Shown one piece after another: positions 17,382-27,484 of a DNA stretch of 64,000 nucleotides. The notes beneath the pieces were generated by a model. It worked only from the letters and a program-made list of their open reading frames with translations. It did no database searches and was not told where the DNA came from. Numbering within the stretch: position 1 is the first letter of the stretch; every line of letters starts with the position of its first letter. The translations under genes were made by a program, and so were the position numbers. Origin of the DNA: Pilimelia terevasa (lineage in GTDB: Bacteria > Actinomycetota > Actinomycetes > Mycobacteriales > Micromonosporaceae); assembly GCF_014647915.1 (NCBI RefSeq), contig NZ_BMQC01000006.1:62001-126000 (forward strand), given 5' to 3'.

Positions 17382-20300
17382 TCAGGCGCGGGGCTTCTCC
17401 CGCATCTCGAAGGTCTCGATGGTGTCGCCGACCTGGATGTTGTTGTAGTTGCTCAGCGTCAGACCACACTCGAAGCCCTCGCGGACCTCGGTGGCGTCGT
17501 CCTTGAACCGCTTGAGGCTGGACAGCGTGAGGTTGTCCGCCACCACGACGCCGTCCCGGACGAGCCGGGCCTTGGCGTTGCGGCGCAGGATCCCCGAGCG
17601 GACCATACAGCCGGCGATGTTGCCGATCTTGGACGAACGGAAGACCTCGCGGACCTCCGCCGAGCCCAGCTCGACCTGCTCGAACTCCGGCTTGAGCAGA
17701 CCCTTCAGGGCCGCCTCGATCTCCTCCAGGGCCTGGTAGATGACCGTGTAGTACCGGATCTCCACACCCTCGCGCTCGGCCAGGGTCTCGATGCCCTTGC
17801 CCTGCGCCCGGACGTTGTAGCCCACGATGATCGCGTCCGAGGCCGACGCCAGCATGACGTTGCTCTCGGTGATCGCGCCGACGCCGCGGTCGAGGATCTT
17901 GAGCTGAACCTCTTCCGGGATGTCGAGCTTGAACAGCGCGTCCTCCAGGGCCTCGACCGAACCGGAGACGTCGCCCTTCAGGATCAGGGTGAGCGAGCTC
18001 TTCTCGCCCTCCTTGATCTGATCCATGAAGTTCTCCAGCGTCGCCCGGCCGCGGGAGTTGGCGAAGCTCGCCGCCCGCCGCCGCGCCTGCCGCTGCTCCG
18101 CGATCTGCCGCACCGTGCGGTCGTCCGAGGCCGCGAGGAACGTGTCGCCCGCGCTCGGCACCGAGGTGAGACCCAGGACCAGCACCGGCCGGGACGGGCC
18201 CGCCTCGGTGACGGCCTGGCCGTTGTCGTCGAGCATCGCCCGGACGCGGCCGTGCGCGCCACCGGCGACGATCGAGTCGCCCGCCTTCAGCGTGCCCTTC
18301 TGCACCAGGACGGTCGCGACGGCGCCGCGGCCCTTGTCCAGGTGCGCCTCGATGGCCACGCCCTGCGCCGGGCCGTCGATCGGAGCGGTCAGCTCCAGCG
18401 ACGCGTCGGCGGTCAGGAGTACCGCGTTGAGCAGCTCGTCGATGCCGGTGCCGGGCTTGGCCGCGACGTTGACGAACATGGTGTCGCCGCCGTACTCCTC
18501 GGCCACCAGCCCGTACTCGGTGAGCTGCTGGCGCACCTTGTCCGGGTTGGCATCCGGCTTGTCCACCTTGTTCACCGCGACCACGATCGGAACCTCGGCG
18601 GCCCGGGCGTGGTTGAGCGCCTCGATGGTCTGCGGCATCACGCCGTCGTCGGCCGCCACGACCAGGATCACGATGTCGGTGACCTGGGCGCCGCGGGCAC
18701 GCATGGCGGTGAACGCCTCGTGACCCGGGGTGTCGATCAGGGTGATCGCCCGGTCCACCTCGTCGTGCATGACGTGCACCTGGTACGCGCCGATGTGCTG
18801 GGTGATGCCACCGGCCTCACCCGCGACGACGTCGGCCTTGCGGATCGCGTCGAGCAGCTTGGTCTTACCGTGGTCGACGTGACCCATGACGGTCACCACC
18901 GGCGCCCGGCTGACCAGCCGGTCCTCGGCCACCGCGGCGTCGAGGTCGATGTTGAACTGCGCGAGCAGCTCGCGGTCCTCGTCCTCGGGGCTGACGATCT
19001 GCACGTCGAAACCGAGGTGCTCGCCGATCAGCAGCAGCGTGTCATCCGAGCACGACTGCGTCGCCGTGACCATCTCGCCCAGGTTGAACATCTCCTGGAC
19101 GAGCGAGCCCGGGTTCGCGTTGATCTTGTCGGCGAAGTCCGACAGCGAGGCACCGCGCGACAGCCGGATCGTCTGACCCTGACCGCGCGGGGCGCCCGAG
19201 CTCATCGTCGGGGCCGACAGGTTGTCGAACTCCTGTCTGCGCTGCTTCTTCGACTTGCGCCCGCGCGCCGGCTTGCCGCCGGGACGCCCGAAGGCACCCG
19301 CGGCGCCGCCACCGCGGCCGCGGCCGCCACCACCGGGCCGGCCGCCGCCACCGGGACCGCCGCGGAAGCCGCCGCCGGCACCCGGCGCACCGCCGCCACC
19401 GCCGCCGGGACCGCCGCGGTAGCCACCGCCGCCGCCGGCGCCGCCGCCCGGACCGCCGCGGTAGCCGCCACCGGCACCACCGGCGCCGCCACCGGGACCG
19501 CCGCGGAAGCCACCGCCGCCGCCACCGGGACCGCCGCGACCGCCGCCGGGACCACCCCGGCCGCCGGCCGGGCCGCCGCCGGGCCGACCCGGCTGCCGCG
19601 CCGGCATGGACGCCGGGCTCGGCCGCGGCGGCATGGAGGCCGGGCTGGGCCGCGGGGGCATTCCGGGCGCGCCGCCGCCGGGACGGGGCGGTGCCCCGCC
19701 CGCCCGCGGGCTGCCCGGCGTGATGCCGAACGGGTTGTTGCCGCCGCTGCGGGCCGGCGGACGTCCGCCGGGACCCGGTCGCGGGCCGGCGCCGCCGCCG
19801 GCACCCGGCTGGCCGGGCGCACCCGGGCCACTCGGCCGCGGCATGGCGGCCGGCGAGCCGGGCCGGGGCGGCATCGAGCCGGGGCCCGGCCGCGGCGACG
19901 TCCCCGCCGCACCGCCGGACTCCCCGCCGGGCCGGCCCTCGGCCTGCCGCTGCTTGGCGGCGCGGACGGCCGCCTCCTGCTCCTTCTTGAGGGCCGCGGC
20001 GCGCTGCTCAGCGGCCTCGACCTCGATGTCGTGCGCGCTCTTCGCCGCCGCCGGGGCCGGGGTCACGACCTTCGGCGCGGGCGGACCCGGCACCGGGGCC
20101 TTGGGGCCGGGCCGGGGAGCCGCGGCCTTCGGGCCGGGACGCGGGGGCGCCGGCCTCGCGGACACCTGCGGCGCCGCGGGCGCCGCCGGGGCGGCGGCGG
20201 ACGCAGCCGCCCCGGCCGCCGGAGCCACGGGAGCCGCGGGGGCCGCCGGGGCGGGGGTCGCGGGCGACGAACCGGCTACGAACGCGTTGCGCAGCCGTCG

Positions 20301-20432
20301 GGCAACGGGGGCCTCGACGGTGCTGGATGCGGATTTGACGAACTCGCCCATCTCCTTGAGCTTGGCGAGAACGGTCTTACTCTCGACCCCGAGCTCTTTG
20401 GCGAGCTCGTGTACGCGGGCCTTGCCTGCCAC
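17382..20432 (-). CDS. infB: Translation initiation factor IF-2
   Basis: IF-2 places initiator tRNA on the 30S subunit in a GTP-dependent way. The 1016-residue protein has an N-terminal IF2N helix bundle ([33 protein letters not shown]), then a linker of roughly 350 residues made of Pro/Ala stretches and Gly-rich repeats of the type RGGPGGG. The G domain follows ([24 protein letters not shown]), then domains II, III and IV. I chose the GTG at 20432 because GAGGAG lies six bases upstream; another GTG four codons earlier lacks a site. It lies downstream of nusA-ylxR. Confidence 0.97.
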   Translation of the reverse strand: MAGKARVHELAKELGVESKTVLAKLKEMGEFVKSASSTVEAPVARRLRNAFVAGSSPATPAPAAPAAPVAPAAGAAASAAAPAAPAAPQVSARPAPPRPGPKAAAPRPGPKAPVPGPPAPKVVTPAPAAAKSAHDIEVEAAEQRAAALKKEQEAAVRAAKQRQAEGRPGGESGGAAGTSPRPGPGSMPPRPGSPAAMPRPSGPGAPGQPGAGGGAGPRPGPGGRPPARSGGNNPFGITPGSPRAGGAPPRPGGGAPGMPPRPSPASMPPRPSPASMPARQPGRPGGGPAGGRGGPGGGRGGPGGGGGGFRGGPGGGAGGAGGGYRGGPGGGAGGGGGYRGGPGGGGGGAPGAGGGFRGGPGGGGRPGGGGRGRGGGAAGAFGRPGGKPARGRKSKKQRRQEFDNLSAPTMSSGAPRGQGQTIRLSRGASLSDFADKINANPGSLVQEMFNLGEMVTATQSCSDDTLLLIGEHLGFDVQIVSPEDEDRELLAQFNIDLDAAVAEDRLVSRAPVVTVMGHVDHGKTKLLDAIRKADVVAGEAGGITQHIGAYQVHVMHDEVDRAITLIDTPGHEAFTAMRARGAQVTDIVILVVAADDGVMPQTIEALNHARAAEVPIVVAVNKVDKPDANPDKVRQQLTEYGLVAEEYGGDTMFVNVAAKPGTGIDELLNAVLLTADASLELTAPIDGPAQGVAIEAHLDKGRGAVATVLVQKGTLKAGDSIVAGGAHGRVRAMLDDNGQAVTEAGPSRPVLVLGLTSVPSAGDTFLAASDDRTVRQIAEQRQARRRAASFANSRGRATLENFMDQIKEGEKSSLTLILKGDVSGSVEALEDALFKLDIPEEVQLKILDRGVGAITESNVMLASASDAIIVGYNVRAQGKGIETLAEREGVEIRYYTVIYQALEEIEAALKGLLKPEFEQVELGSAEVREVFRSSKIGNIAGCMVRSGILRRNAKARLVRDGVVVADNLTLSSLKRFKDDATEVREGFECGLTLSNYNNIQVGDTIETFEMREKPRA
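19290..19620 (-). repeat. Gly-rich repetitive tract within infB
   Basis: Imperfect repeats of about 18-45 bp (CCGCCGGGACCGCCGCGG-like) encode GGPGGG and YRGGPGGG units. They are in frame with infB and form a flexible linker before the G domain. Confidence 0.8.
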
Positions 20433-20525
20433 TGCACTCCTCACTGTGCGAGGTCGTGCGGACAGCCCGCAGCGACCTCAATCGTGCACTTGAAGCCTGG
20501 TCATCTGAGCGACTTCATCGTGTGC

Positions 20526-21050
20526 TCATGTCGGTCGTCCTACCTTGCTGGTCTCAGGTGCGCCGTGAAGGCCGCCACCGTCTGTGGTTCCGGGCGGCGC
20601 GCTGACCGCCCGGAGGTGCTCGGCGAGCGGACTGGTGTCGGGGACCCCAGGTCTGCGGAACGCGCGCCCGAAGGCGCGGCGCCGCTCCGCCAGCGCGAGA
20701 CAGGCCGGGTCGGGGTGCAGGTGCGCACCTCGGCCCGACAGTCGCCGCCGCGGGTCGGGCTGGACGGACCAGCCCGGGACCGTATCGCGGACGACGACAC
20801 GTACGAGTTGCGACGCGGGGGCGCGTTCCCGACACCCCACACACATCCTGACAGGCTTCTCCGTCGCCCCGGTGGGCCCCGCCGTCGAGCGGACGGGCGA
20901 ACCGGAGGCTGACGGGCCAGAGGATGGCGAACCGTCAGAGGGGCCGTCACGAGATGGCAGGCCGTCGGACGGCGCGCCACGCGTCAGTGGGAGTCTACCC
21001 CGCGCGCCCCGTGATCGTGTCGGCCGGTCCGCTCCCGGCCCGTCCCTCAC
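20526..21050 (-). CDS. ylxR: YlxR/DUF448 nucleic-acid-binding protein with N-terminal extension
   Basis: The domain covers about residues 67-145 of 174: [19 protein letters not shown], then [27 protein letters not shown]. YlxR lies between nusA and infB in most bacteria and is thought to bind RNA or act as a regulator. The GTG start at 21050 overlaps the nusA stop (GTGA) and adds about 65 residues rich in Ser, Gly, Pro and Arg before the domain. A start closer to the domain cannot be excluded. Confidence 0.85.
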   Translation of the reverse strand: MRDGPGADRPTRSRGARGRLPLTRGAPSDGLPSRDGPSDGSPSSGPSASGSPVRSTAGPTGATEKPVRMCVGCRERAPASQLVRVVVRDTVPGWSVQPDPRRRLSGRGAHLHPDPACLALAERRRAFGRAFRRPGVPDTSPLAEHLRAVSAPPGTTDGGGLHGAPETSKVGRPT

Positions 21051-22099
21051 TCTGCGTCGGCGAGCGCGTGCGGGTCGGCACCCCGGTCGCCGCCCGCCGC
21101 GCCCTCGGCCGGGGCGGGCTCGGCCGGCGGGGCGTCCGAGCGGATGTCGATCCGCCAGCCCGTCAGGCGGGCCGCGAGCCGCGCGTTCTGCCCCTCCCGG
21201 CCGATCGCCAGCGAGAGCTGGTAGTCCGGGACGGTCACCCGCGCCGTCCGGGCACCGGCGTCCACCACCTCGACCTTGAGCGCCTTGGCCGGTGACAGCG
21301 AGTTACCGACGAACTGGGCGGCGTCGTCCGACCAGTCGATGATGTCGATCTTCTCGCCGTGCAGCTCGCTCATCACGGCGCGGACCCGCTGCCCCATCGG
21401 CCCGATGCAGGCGCCCTTGGCGTTGACGCCGGACACCGTCGAGCGCACGGCGATCTTGGTGCGGTGCCCCGCCTCGCGGGCGATGGCGGCGATCTCCACC
21501 GTCCCGTCGGCGATCTCGGGCACCTCCAGCGCGAACAGCTTCCTGACCAGGCTCGGGTGCGACCGCGACACGGTGACCTGGGGGCCGCGGAAGCCGCGGG
21601 TCACGTGGACGACGACGGCGCGGATGCGCTGGCCGTGCGGGTACTTCTCGCCCGGCACCTGCTCAGCCTGGGGCAGTACCGCCTCCAGCTTGCCGAGGTC
21701 GATCGAGACGATGCCCTTCTCCAGTCGCGCCTCGTGCGCCTGGACGACCCCGGTCACCAGGTCGCCGTCGCGGCCGACGTACTCGCCGAAGTGGGCGTCG
21801 TCGGTGGCCTCCCGCAGCCGCTGCAGGATCACCTGCTTGGCGGTCATGGCGGCGATCCGGCCGAAGTCGTGCGGGGTGTCGTCGTACTCCCGCACCACGG
21901 CGCCCTCGGCGTCCGTCTCCTGGGCCAGCACGCTGGCGGCGCCGGTCTTGCGGTCGATGTCGATGCGGGCGTGCGGCTGGGCGCCCTCGGTGTGCCGGTA
22001 CGCGGTCAGCAGCGCCGTCTCGATCGCGCCGAGGATGGTCTCGAACGGGATCTCCCGCTCCCGCTCCAGCGCCCGCAGCGCCGCGAGGTCGATGTTCAC
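21047..22099 (-). CDS. nusA: Transcription termination/antitermination factor NusA
   Basis: A 350-residue NusA. The N-terminal RNA-polymerase-binding domain is followed by an S1 domain ([21 protein letters not shown]). KH1 and KH2 follow ([42 protein letters not shown]). The C-terminal repeats of E. coli NusA are absent, as in Gram-positives; a short Ala/Pro tail ends the protein. GTG start 22099 overlaps the rimP stop. Confidence 0.97.
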   Translation of the reverse strand: MNIDLAALRALEREREIPFETILGAIETALLTAYRHTEGAQPHARIDIDRKTGAASVLAQETDAEGAVVREYDDTPHDFGRIAAMTAKQVILQRLREATDDAHFGEYVGRDGDLVTGVVQAHEARLEKGIVSIDLGKLEAVLPQAEQVPGEKYPHGQRIRAVVVHVTRGFRGPQVTVSRSHPSLVRKLFALEVPEIADGTVEIAAIAREAGHRTKIAVRSTVSGVNAKGACIGPMGQRVRAVMSELHGEKIDIIDWSDDAAQFVGNSLSPAKALKVEVVDAGARTARVTVPDYQLSLAIGREGQNARLAARLTGWRIDIRSDAPPAEPAPAEGAAGGDRGADPHALADAE

Positions 22100-22770
22100 C
22101 TCAGGTCACCTTCCTCATCCTCGTCGGCGGCGATCTGGTCGAGGTCCTCGTCGGCGATCTCGTCCATCCGCTGGAACTCCACCTGGACCCGGCCCGGGCC
22201 CAGGTGGTCGTACGCACAGCTCTGGTGCTCCCCGTCGACGTCCAGGACGACCGCCGCGTCGTCGGCGGCCACCACCCGGCCGGTCAGCGCGGTGTCGCCG
22301 TCGTCGGTGCGCCGGGTCACCTTCACCAGCCGGCCGACGCTGCGCCGCCAGTGGCGGGGCAGGCGCAGCGGCCGGTCGGTGCCGGGCGAGCCCACCTCCA
22401 GGCTGTACTCGCCGTCGAACAGCGGGCTGCCCGCCTCCTCGGCGGCGTCCAGGGCCTGGGAGACCGCCCGGGACACCTCGGCGACGTCGTCGAGCGAGAC
22501 GCCGCCGTCGGCGTCGACGACCACCCGCAGCACGCTGCGGCGGCCGGCCCGGGACAGCGTCAGGTCCTCCAGGTCGCAGCCGGCGGCGACGACGACCGGT
22601 TCGACCACGGCGCGGACCCGGTCACGCCGGGTGGCCTCGGAGCCGCCGCCGTGCTGGGTGCGTACCCGCGCCGCCGCCTCGCCGCGGACGCCGGCCGCCC
22701 GGCCGGGCGCCGCCCCCGAGCGACCCGAGCGCGACTCGGCGGGGCGTCCGCCGGCCCGACCGCGTGACAT
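22096..22770 (-). CDS. rimP: Ribosome maturation factor RimP
   Basis: A 224-residue protein with the RimP pattern: [47 protein letters not shown] (shown in part) and [14 protein letters not shown]. It assists 30S assembly. The N-terminal 50 residues are Arg/Gly-rich and lie outside the domain. I chose ATG 22770, about 10 bases after GGGGAG. It starts the rimP-nusA-ylxR-infB unit, with GTGA overlaps at two junctions. Confidence 0.94.
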   Translation of the reverse strand: MSRGRAGGRPAESRSGRSGAAPGRAAGVRGEAAARVRTQHGGGSEATRRDRVRAVVEPVVVAAGCDLEDLTLSRAGRRSVLRVVVDADGGVSLDDVAEVSRAVSQALDAAEEAGSPLFDGEYSLEVGSPGTDRPLRLPRHWRRSVGRLVKVTRRTDDGDTALTGRVVAADDAAVVLDVDGEHQSCAYDHLGPGRVQVEFQRMDEIADEDLDQIAADEDEEGDLR

Positions 22771-23020
22771 CACGACTGCACTCCCCTTCGCCGGGCGTCG
22801 GCACTGTCCGCCCCGTCGGTCCACCGACGCCGCCCCGACCCGCATCCGCGCCCGTGCCTGGCGACGCGAGACGCGGCCCCCGGGGCATCCCCGACGGCCA
22901 CGCAGAGCCTAACGCGCGCGCCCCAGCGGCGGACGGCAAGCCAGCGGGACTCCGCCGACATCACACACCGGGGTGGCGCGGGCACGGTGCGGCGGGGCCG
23001 ATGGTGTTCACTGGAGAGCG

Positions 23021-23704
23021 ATGTCTCGCCACCACGCCGCCGCGCCCGGCACCGCCCCGGCGGCCGCCCGGCCGGCCTCCGCCCTCCCCGCCCGCGGTGC
23101 CGCCGCCGCGGCGCCGCGCGCCAGCTCACCACACGCGACGCTGCCACCCGCGACGCTGCCACCCGCGACGCTGCCACCCGCGGAGCCGCTGCCCGCCGGG
23201 CCGCTGCGCTGCGCGGCGCTGCCACCCGCGGCGCCGGCGCGTACCGGCGCGCCGCGGGCCACGGCGCCGCGCGCCACCCCGCGGCGGGCGGTCCTCGGGG
23301 CGGTGGGCCTGGCCGCCCTGGCCGGGGTGGGCGGCTGCGGCCTGTTCCGCGACGACCCGGCGCCGCCGCACCCGCTCGCCCCGCTGCTGGCGGAGACCGA
23401 CGCGCTGGTCGCGGCGTACGGCCGGACCATGGCGGCCCAGCCGGCCCTCGCCGCGCGCCTGGAGCCCGTGCACGCCGCCCACACCGCCCACGCCGCCGCG
23501 CTGCGGGCGGCGATCGGGGCCGGCGCCGGGACGCCCGCGCCGGACGCCGGCGCGGCCGCGCCGGGCGTCGCCGCGCTGCGGCGGGCCGAGCAGGCGGCCC
23601 AGCGGGCGGCCGCGGCGGCGTGCCTGAGCGCCGACGGGGTCCGGGCGACGCTGCTGGGCGAGATCGCCGCGGCCCGCGCCACGCACCTGGAGGTCCTGCC
23701 GTGA
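23021..23704 (+). CDS. Putative lipoprotein with an unusually long Ala/Pro N-terminal region
   Basis: A 227-residue protein. [21 protein letters not shown] (residues 86-106) looks like a signal peptide with twin Arg and a lipobox ending at Cys106. About 85 Ala/Pro-rich residues come before it, including three ATLPP repeats; no in-frame ATG or GTG closer to the signal was found. The mature part is alpha-helical and Ala-rich with no known motif. The ATG at 23021 follows GGAGAGCG. The stop overlaps the GTG of the DUF4439 gene, so the two act together, probably in the envelope. Confidence 0.75.
   Translation: MSRHHAAAPGTAPAAARPASALPARGAAAAAPRASSPHATLPPATLPPATLPPAEPLPAGPLRCAALPPAAPARTGAPRATAPRATPRRAVLGAVGLAALAGVGGCGLFRDDPAPPHPLAPLLAETDALVAAYGRTMAAQPALAARLEPVHAAHTAHAAALRAAIGAGAGTPAPDAGAAAPGVAALRRAEQAAQRAAAAACLSADGVRATLLGEIAAARATHLEVLP
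23135..23179 (+). repeat. Three exact 15-bp tandem units in the lipoprotein gene
   Basis: GCGACGCTGCCACCC occurs three times in a row and encodes ATLPP repeats in the region before the signal peptide. Confidence 0.9.
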
Positions 23705-24141
23705 CGGCGCCCCTGCCCCAGCAGCGGCTCGCCGAGACGCTGGCCGGCGAGCACGCCGCCATCTACGCGTACGGCGCGCTCGGGGTCCGCCTGCCGGCGG
23801 CGCAGGCGGCGGTCGCCCGGCGCGCGGAGGCCGCCCACCGGGACCGCCGCGACGCCCTGCTGCTGCGCCTGGACTCCGACGGCGGCAACCCGCCGGCCGC
23901 CCGGCCGGCGTACGCGCTGCCGTTCGCCGTGGCCGACGCCGCCGCGGCCCGCCGCCTCGCCGTCCACGTCGAGGAGCGCACGGCCGGCCTGTGGCGGGCC
24001 GCCCTCGGCGTGACGGAGGGGCCGGCCCGCCAGCTCGCGCTGACGGGGCTGACGGAGTCGGCGCTGTGGGCGGCCCGCTGGCGCCGGTACAGCGGCCAGG
24101 CGCCGTCCACGGTCGTCTTCCCGGGTCGCCCGGCGGGCTGA
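23701..24141 (+). CDS. DUF4439 ferritin-like domain protein
   Basis: A 146-residue helical protein. RLAETLAGEHAAIYAYGALGVRLP and EAAHRDRRDALLLRL, with Glu and His spaced as in ferritin-like bundles, match the actinobacterial DUF4439 family usually found beside rimP. A later helix has EERTAGLWRAAL. Whether it binds a di-metal centre is unknown. The GTG start overlaps the stop of the lipoprotein gene (GTGA). Confidence 0.85.
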   Translation: MTAPLPQQRLAETLAGEHAAIYAYGALGVRLPAAQAAVARRAEAAHRDRRDALLLRLDSDGGNPPAARPAYALPFAVADAAAARRLAVHVEERTAGLWRAALGVTEGPARQLALTGLTESALWAARWRRYSGQAPSTVVFPGRPAG

Positions 24142-24148
24142 GCCGGGC
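24128..24148. terminator. Hairpin at the end of the DUF4439 gene
   Basis: GCCCGGC (24128-24134) pairs with GCCGGGC (24142-24148), enclosing the stop codon. It lies between convergent genes, so it may act in both directions. Confidence 0.4.
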
Positions 24149-24151
24149 CGC

Positions 24152-24865
24152 TCAGGCGGCGCCGACGCCGATCCACGCCCCGATCGCGTACGTCGCGCCG
24201 GCCGCCGCCGCCCCGAGGACGAGCTGGCGCACGCCGGAGCCCCAGGGCGACCGCCCCGTGAACCGCGCGACGAGCGCCCCGGCGGCGAACAGACCCAGAC
24301 CGCCGACCGCGAGTGCGAGCCACAGGTGCGGCAGCCCGACCAGGTACGGCAGCAGCGGCACCAGCGCGCCCACCGAGAAGCAGGCGAACGAGGATGTCGC
24401 CGCCGTCCACGGGCTCGGCCGCGCGTCGGGGTCCACGCCCAGCTCCTCCCGCACGTGCACGCGCAGGGCCTCGGCGGGGTTCCGCTTCAGGACGTCGGCG
24501 ACCTGGTGGGCCAGCGCGGCGGGCAGGCCGCGGGCGATCCAGACTCCCGCGATCTCGGCGGCCTCGGCGTCGGGGAACCGCTCCAGCTCGCGGCGCTCCT
24601 TGGCCACCTCGGCGGCGATCTGCTCGTTCTGCGCCCGGACGCTGGTGAACTCGCCGAGTCCCATGGAGACGGCGCCGGCCACCAGGCCGGCCACGCCGGT
24701 GAGGACGAGGGTGCGGTCGGCGACCCCGCCGCCGCCGACGCCCGCGATGAGGGCGATGTTCGTCACGAGGCCGTCCATGGCGCCGAAGGTCGCGGCGCGC
24801 AGCCAGCCGCCGCTGACGTCGGCGTGGTGGTCCCGGTGGGCGGCCGCGGGCAGGGGGCCGGGCAT
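24152..24865 (-). CDS. VIT1/CCC1 family iron/manganese transporter
   Basis: A 237-residue membrane protein with five hydrophobic helices. The first helix holds ATFGAMDGLVTNIALIAGV, the family signature with Asp and Gly residues for metal transport. The second has AGAVSMGLGEFTSVRAQNEQ. The cytoplasmic loop EVAKERRELERFPDAEAAEI is the metal-binding Glu-rich region. Members export or store Fe2+ or Mn2+. The start at ATG 24865 lies 2 bp after the map stop, so both are likely co-transcribed. Confidence 0.9.
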   Translation of the reverse strand: MPGPLPAAAHRDHHADVSGGWLRAATFGAMDGLVTNIALIAGVGGGGVADRTLVLTGVAGLVAGAVSMGLGEFTSVRAQNEQIAAEVAKERRELERFPDAEAAEIAGVWIARGLPAALAHQVADVLKRNPAEALRVHVREELGVDPDARPSPWTAATSSFACFSVGALVPLLPYLVGLPHLWLALAVGGLGLFAAGALVARFTGRSPWGSGVRQLVLGAAAAGATYAIGAWIGVGAA

Positions 24866-24867
24866 CC

Positions 24868-25725
24868 CTACGGGAGGGTCAGGATCTCGTGGCCGTCGTC
24901 GGTCACGACGACGGTGTGCTCGAACTGCGCGGTCCACCGGCGGTCGGCGGTGACGACCGTCCAGCCGTCGTCCCACAGCTCGTACTCGTGGGTGCCCAGT
25001 GTGATCATCGGCTCGATCGTGAAGGTCATCCCCGGCTCCATCACGACGTCGAGCTGGGGGTTGTCGTAGTGGGGCACGTACAGGCCACTGTGGAACGCCT
25101 CGCCGATGCCGTGGCCGGTGAAGTCCCGGACGACGCCGTAGCCGAACCGCCGCGCGTACGCCGAGATGACCCGGCCGACGGCGTTGAGCTGCCGGCCCGG
25201 GGCGACCGCGCGGATGCCGCGCATCATCGCCTCGCGGGTGCGCGCGACGAGCAGCGCGGCCTCCTCCGCCACGTCGCCGACGCAGAACGTGGCGTCGGTG
25301 TCGCCGTGCACGCCGTGCAGGAACGCGGTGACGTCCACGTTGACGATGTCGCCGTCGCGGATCACCGTGGAGTCCGGGATGCCGTGGCAGATGACCTCGT
25401 TGAGCGAGGTGCAGCAGGACTTCGGGAAACCCTTGTAGCCCAGGGTCGACGGGTAGGCACCGTGATCGCAGAGGAACTCGTGCACGACCCGGTCGACCTC
25501 GTCGGTGGTGACGCCGGGCTTGCAGTGCTCACCGGCGAGCTGCACGGCCTGCGCCGCGACCCGGCCGGCCACCCGCATCTTCTCGATGGTCTCCGCCGTC
25601 TGCACGTGGGAGCCGGTCCAGCGCCGCGGCCCGGGCCGGCCGACGTACTCGGGCCGGGCGATGTGCCCGGGTACGGGGCGCGGCGGCGTCTGGGTGCCGG
25701 GGGTGATCGGGGCGCGGTCGCTCAT
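24868..25725 (-). CDS. map: Type I methionine aminopeptidase
   Basis: The enzyme removes the initiator methionine. The 285-residue protein has all five metal ligands: Asp in VNVDVT, Asp in HGDTDATF, His in DFTGHGIG, Glu in TIEPM and Glu in QFEHT. A 40-residue N-terminal extension ([12 protein letters not shown]) contains the SH3-binding-like linker typical of actinobacterial MetAP1c. It is divergent from the EACC1-like operon. Confidence 0.96.
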   Translation of the reverse strand: MSDRAPITPGTQTPPRPVPGHIARPEYVGRPGPRRWTGSHVQTAETIEKMRVAGRVAAQAVQLAGEHCKPGVTTDEVDRVVHEFLCDHGAYPSTLGYKGFPKSCCTSLNEVICHGIPDSTVIRDGDIVNVDVTAFLHGVHGDTDATFCVGDVAEEAALLVARTREAMMRGIRAVAPGRQLNAVGRVISAYARRFGYGVVRDFTGHGIGEAFHSGLYVPHYDNPQLDVVMEPGMTFTIEPMITLGTHEYELWDDGWTVVTADRRWTAQFEHTVVVTDDGHEILTLP

Positions 25726-25822
25726 CCCGCCAGCGTAGCGTCGCGGCGCCGGCGGGCGGGCCGCGGTCGCGCCGGGGCCTCACGTCGTGTCATGTCGTCG
25801 TTACGAGGGGAACCCGACACTG

Positions 25823-25852
25823 GTGACATCGGGGCGCAGTCTCGGATAAAGT
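25823..25852 (+). promoter_or_regulatory. Candidate promoter of the EACC1-caspase-SIR2 operon
   Basis: GTGACA at 25823-25828 (5 of 6 to TTGACA) is followed by an 18-base spacer and TAAAGT at 25847-25852 (4 of 6 to TATAAT). The predicted start near 25859 would give a leader of about 30 bases carrying GGGGAGGA before the ATG at 25891. It is a housekeeping-sigma-type promoter by sequence only. Confidence 0.55.
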
Positions 25853-25890
25853 CGCTCACCGCACCCGGCCAGCGCGGGGAGGACCGCCGG

Positions 25891-26229
25891 ATGGACATCC
25901 ACGTACATACCGACGGCGGCATCGACGCCGCCCTCGACCTGGCCCACTGGATCGCCGCCGACCCCGGCGTCCCGCCGGAGGCGTCGCCGGTGCCCGCGGC
26001 GCCCGCCCCCGGCAGCATGTCCGCGACCACCGACGTCCTCCAGTTCGCCGTCGGCAACGCCATCGCGCTCGGCGCGCTGCTGGTCTCCGTCGCCCAGTGG
26101 CGGCAGTCGCGGCCGGTCCGGCCGACGGTCCGGCTCACCGCGGTGCGGCCCGACGGCGCCAGCGTGACGGTCGAGTCCGACGACCCCGCCACGCTCGCCG
26201 CCGCCGTGCGCGAGCTGGGCGGCACCTGA
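25891..26229 (+). CDS. EACC1-like small membrane protein (effector-associated constant component)
   Basis: A 112-residue protein. A Pro/Ala linker precedes a single transmembrane helix (LQFAVGNAIALGALLVSVAQW). A short cytosolic strand-rich part follows: PTVRLTAVRPDGASVTVESDD then AAAVRELGG. This layout is that of EACC1, a family found next to caspase-like genes in predicted actinobacterial conflict systems; the neighbour here is indeed a caspase, 4 bp downstream. The family label is from memory of the pattern, not from a search. It may anchor or hold effectors inactive at the membrane. GGGGAGGA precedes the ATG. Confidence 0.7.
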   Translation: MDIHVHTDGGIDAALDLAHWIAADPGVPPEASPVPAAPAPGSMSATTDVLQFAVGNAIALGALLVSVAQWRQSRPVRPTVRLTAVRPDGASVTVESDDPATLAAAVRELGGT

Positions 26230-26233
26230 CCCG

Positions 26234-27481
26234 ATGGCCCGGCTCGCCGATCCGAGCGCGTCGCGGGCGGTGCTCATCGGCACCGCCCGCTACGACCACC
26301 TCCCCGCCCTGCCCGCGGTCGCCGGCAACCTCGACGGCGTGGGCGGGGCGCTGCGCGACCCGCTGCTGTGGGGCCTGCCCGCCGACAACTGCCGGCTGCT
26401 GCTCGACCCGGTGACCCCGCGCGAGGTCGACATCGCCCTGTCCGAGGCCGCCGGGGCCGTGCGGCCGGGCGGCCTGCTGCTGGTGTACTTCGCCGGGCAC
26501 GGGCTGGTCGACGTGGACAGTCGGGACCTGTTCCTGGCGCTGCGCGACACGGTCCCGACCGCGATGCACGCCACGGCGGTGCCCTACGACTGGGTCCGGC
26601 GCAACGTGCGCCGCAGCGCGGCCGACCGCCGCGTGGTGATCCTGGACTGCTGCTACGCCGGCCGGGCCGAGATGTCCGCGCCGCACACCGGGTCGGCGAT
26701 GCTCGCCGACAAGGCCCGGATCGACAAGAGCTGCCTGCTCGTGGCCGCGGCCGCCACCGAGGCGGCGCGGGCACCGGCGGGCGAGCCGTTCACCGCGTTC
26801 ACCGGCGCGCTCGTCGGGCTGCTGCGCGCCGGGCTGCCCGGCGGACCGCGGCTGCTGGACGTCAAGACGATCTGGGAGACACTGCGCGACCGGCTGCTCA
26901 ACGCCGGGTACCCCCGGCCGGAGGTCCGCGCGCGCAACTCCGGCGACGACATCCCGCTGGTCCGCAACGCCGCCCTGCACAGCCACGACCTGGCCGGCCG
27001 GGTGCTCGTCGCCGCCCCCCACGTGACCGGGCCGGACCTGCGCGAGGCGGTTCTGCTGATCCTGCGCTACGACCCCGAGTGCGGCGCGGTCGCCGTCCGC
27101 CTCAACCAGCCCACCGCCCAGCCGGCCGCCGCCGTGGCCGGCCACTGGGAGCACCTGCTCAGCGACCCCCCGGTCGTCTTCGACGGCGGCCCGGTGCACA
27201 CCCCCGGGTACCTGGCACTGGCCCAGCTACGGCCCGACGCCGCCGCGCCGACGCGGTTCACGCCGGTCGCCGGGCGGCTCGGCACGCTGGCGCTGTCCGC
27301 CGACCCCAGCGATATGGACAGCTACATCGGGGACCTGCGGCTGTGCGCCGGCTACCTCGGCTGGGGACCCGGCGAGCTGGAGTCCGACTTGGAGTCGGGC
27401 CTGCTGCACGTCGTCGAGGAGGCGCCCGACGCCCCGTTCTCCCCCCGGCCCGGCGAACTCTGGCACGAGTTGCAGACGTAG
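26234..27481 (+). CDS. Caspase-like peptidase fused to a YqgE/AlgH (DUF179) domain
   Basis: A 415-residue two-domain protein. Residues 10-245 are a C14-type caspase domain: RAVLIGTARYDHLPALPAV, catalytic His89 in VYFAGHG and catalytic Cys140 in VILDCCYAG. Residues 251-415 match YqgE/AlgH: LAGRVLVAAPHVTGPDLREAVLLI, AVAVRLNQP, VFDGGPV and GYLGWGPGELESDL. The first domain should cleave proteins at basic or acidic sites; the second is a small alpha/beta domain of unknown biochemical role and may sense or bind partners. It lies between the EACC1-like gene (4 bp) and the SIR2 gene (3 bp), so the three are one operon. Confidence 0.88.
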   Translation: MARLADPSASRAVLIGTARYDHLPALPAVAGNLDGVGGALRDPLLWGLPADNCRLLLDPVTPREVDIALSEAAGAVRPGGLLLVYFAGHGLVDVDSRDLFLALRDTVPTAMHATAVPYDWVRRNVRRSAADRRVVILDCCYAGRAEMSAPHTGSAMLADKARIDKSCLLVAAAATEAARAPAGEPFTAFTGALVGLLRAGLPGGPRLLDVKTIWETLRDRLLNAGYPRPEVRARNSGDDIPLVRNAALHSHDLAGRVLVAAPHVTGPDLREAVLLILRYDPECGAVAVRLNQPTAQPAAAVAGHWEHLLSDPPVVFDGGPVHTPGYLALAQLRPDAAAPTRFTPVAGRLGTLALSADPSDMDSYIGDLRLCAGYLGWGPGELESDLESGLLHVVEEAPDAPFSPRPGELWHELQT

Positions 27482-27484
27482 CCC

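Noticed and set aside
16905-20912. A plus-strand open frame of about 1335 codons antisense to infB
   Set aside because: Antisense reading of IF-2; no motif and strongly biased composition. IF-2 on the minus strand is unambiguous.
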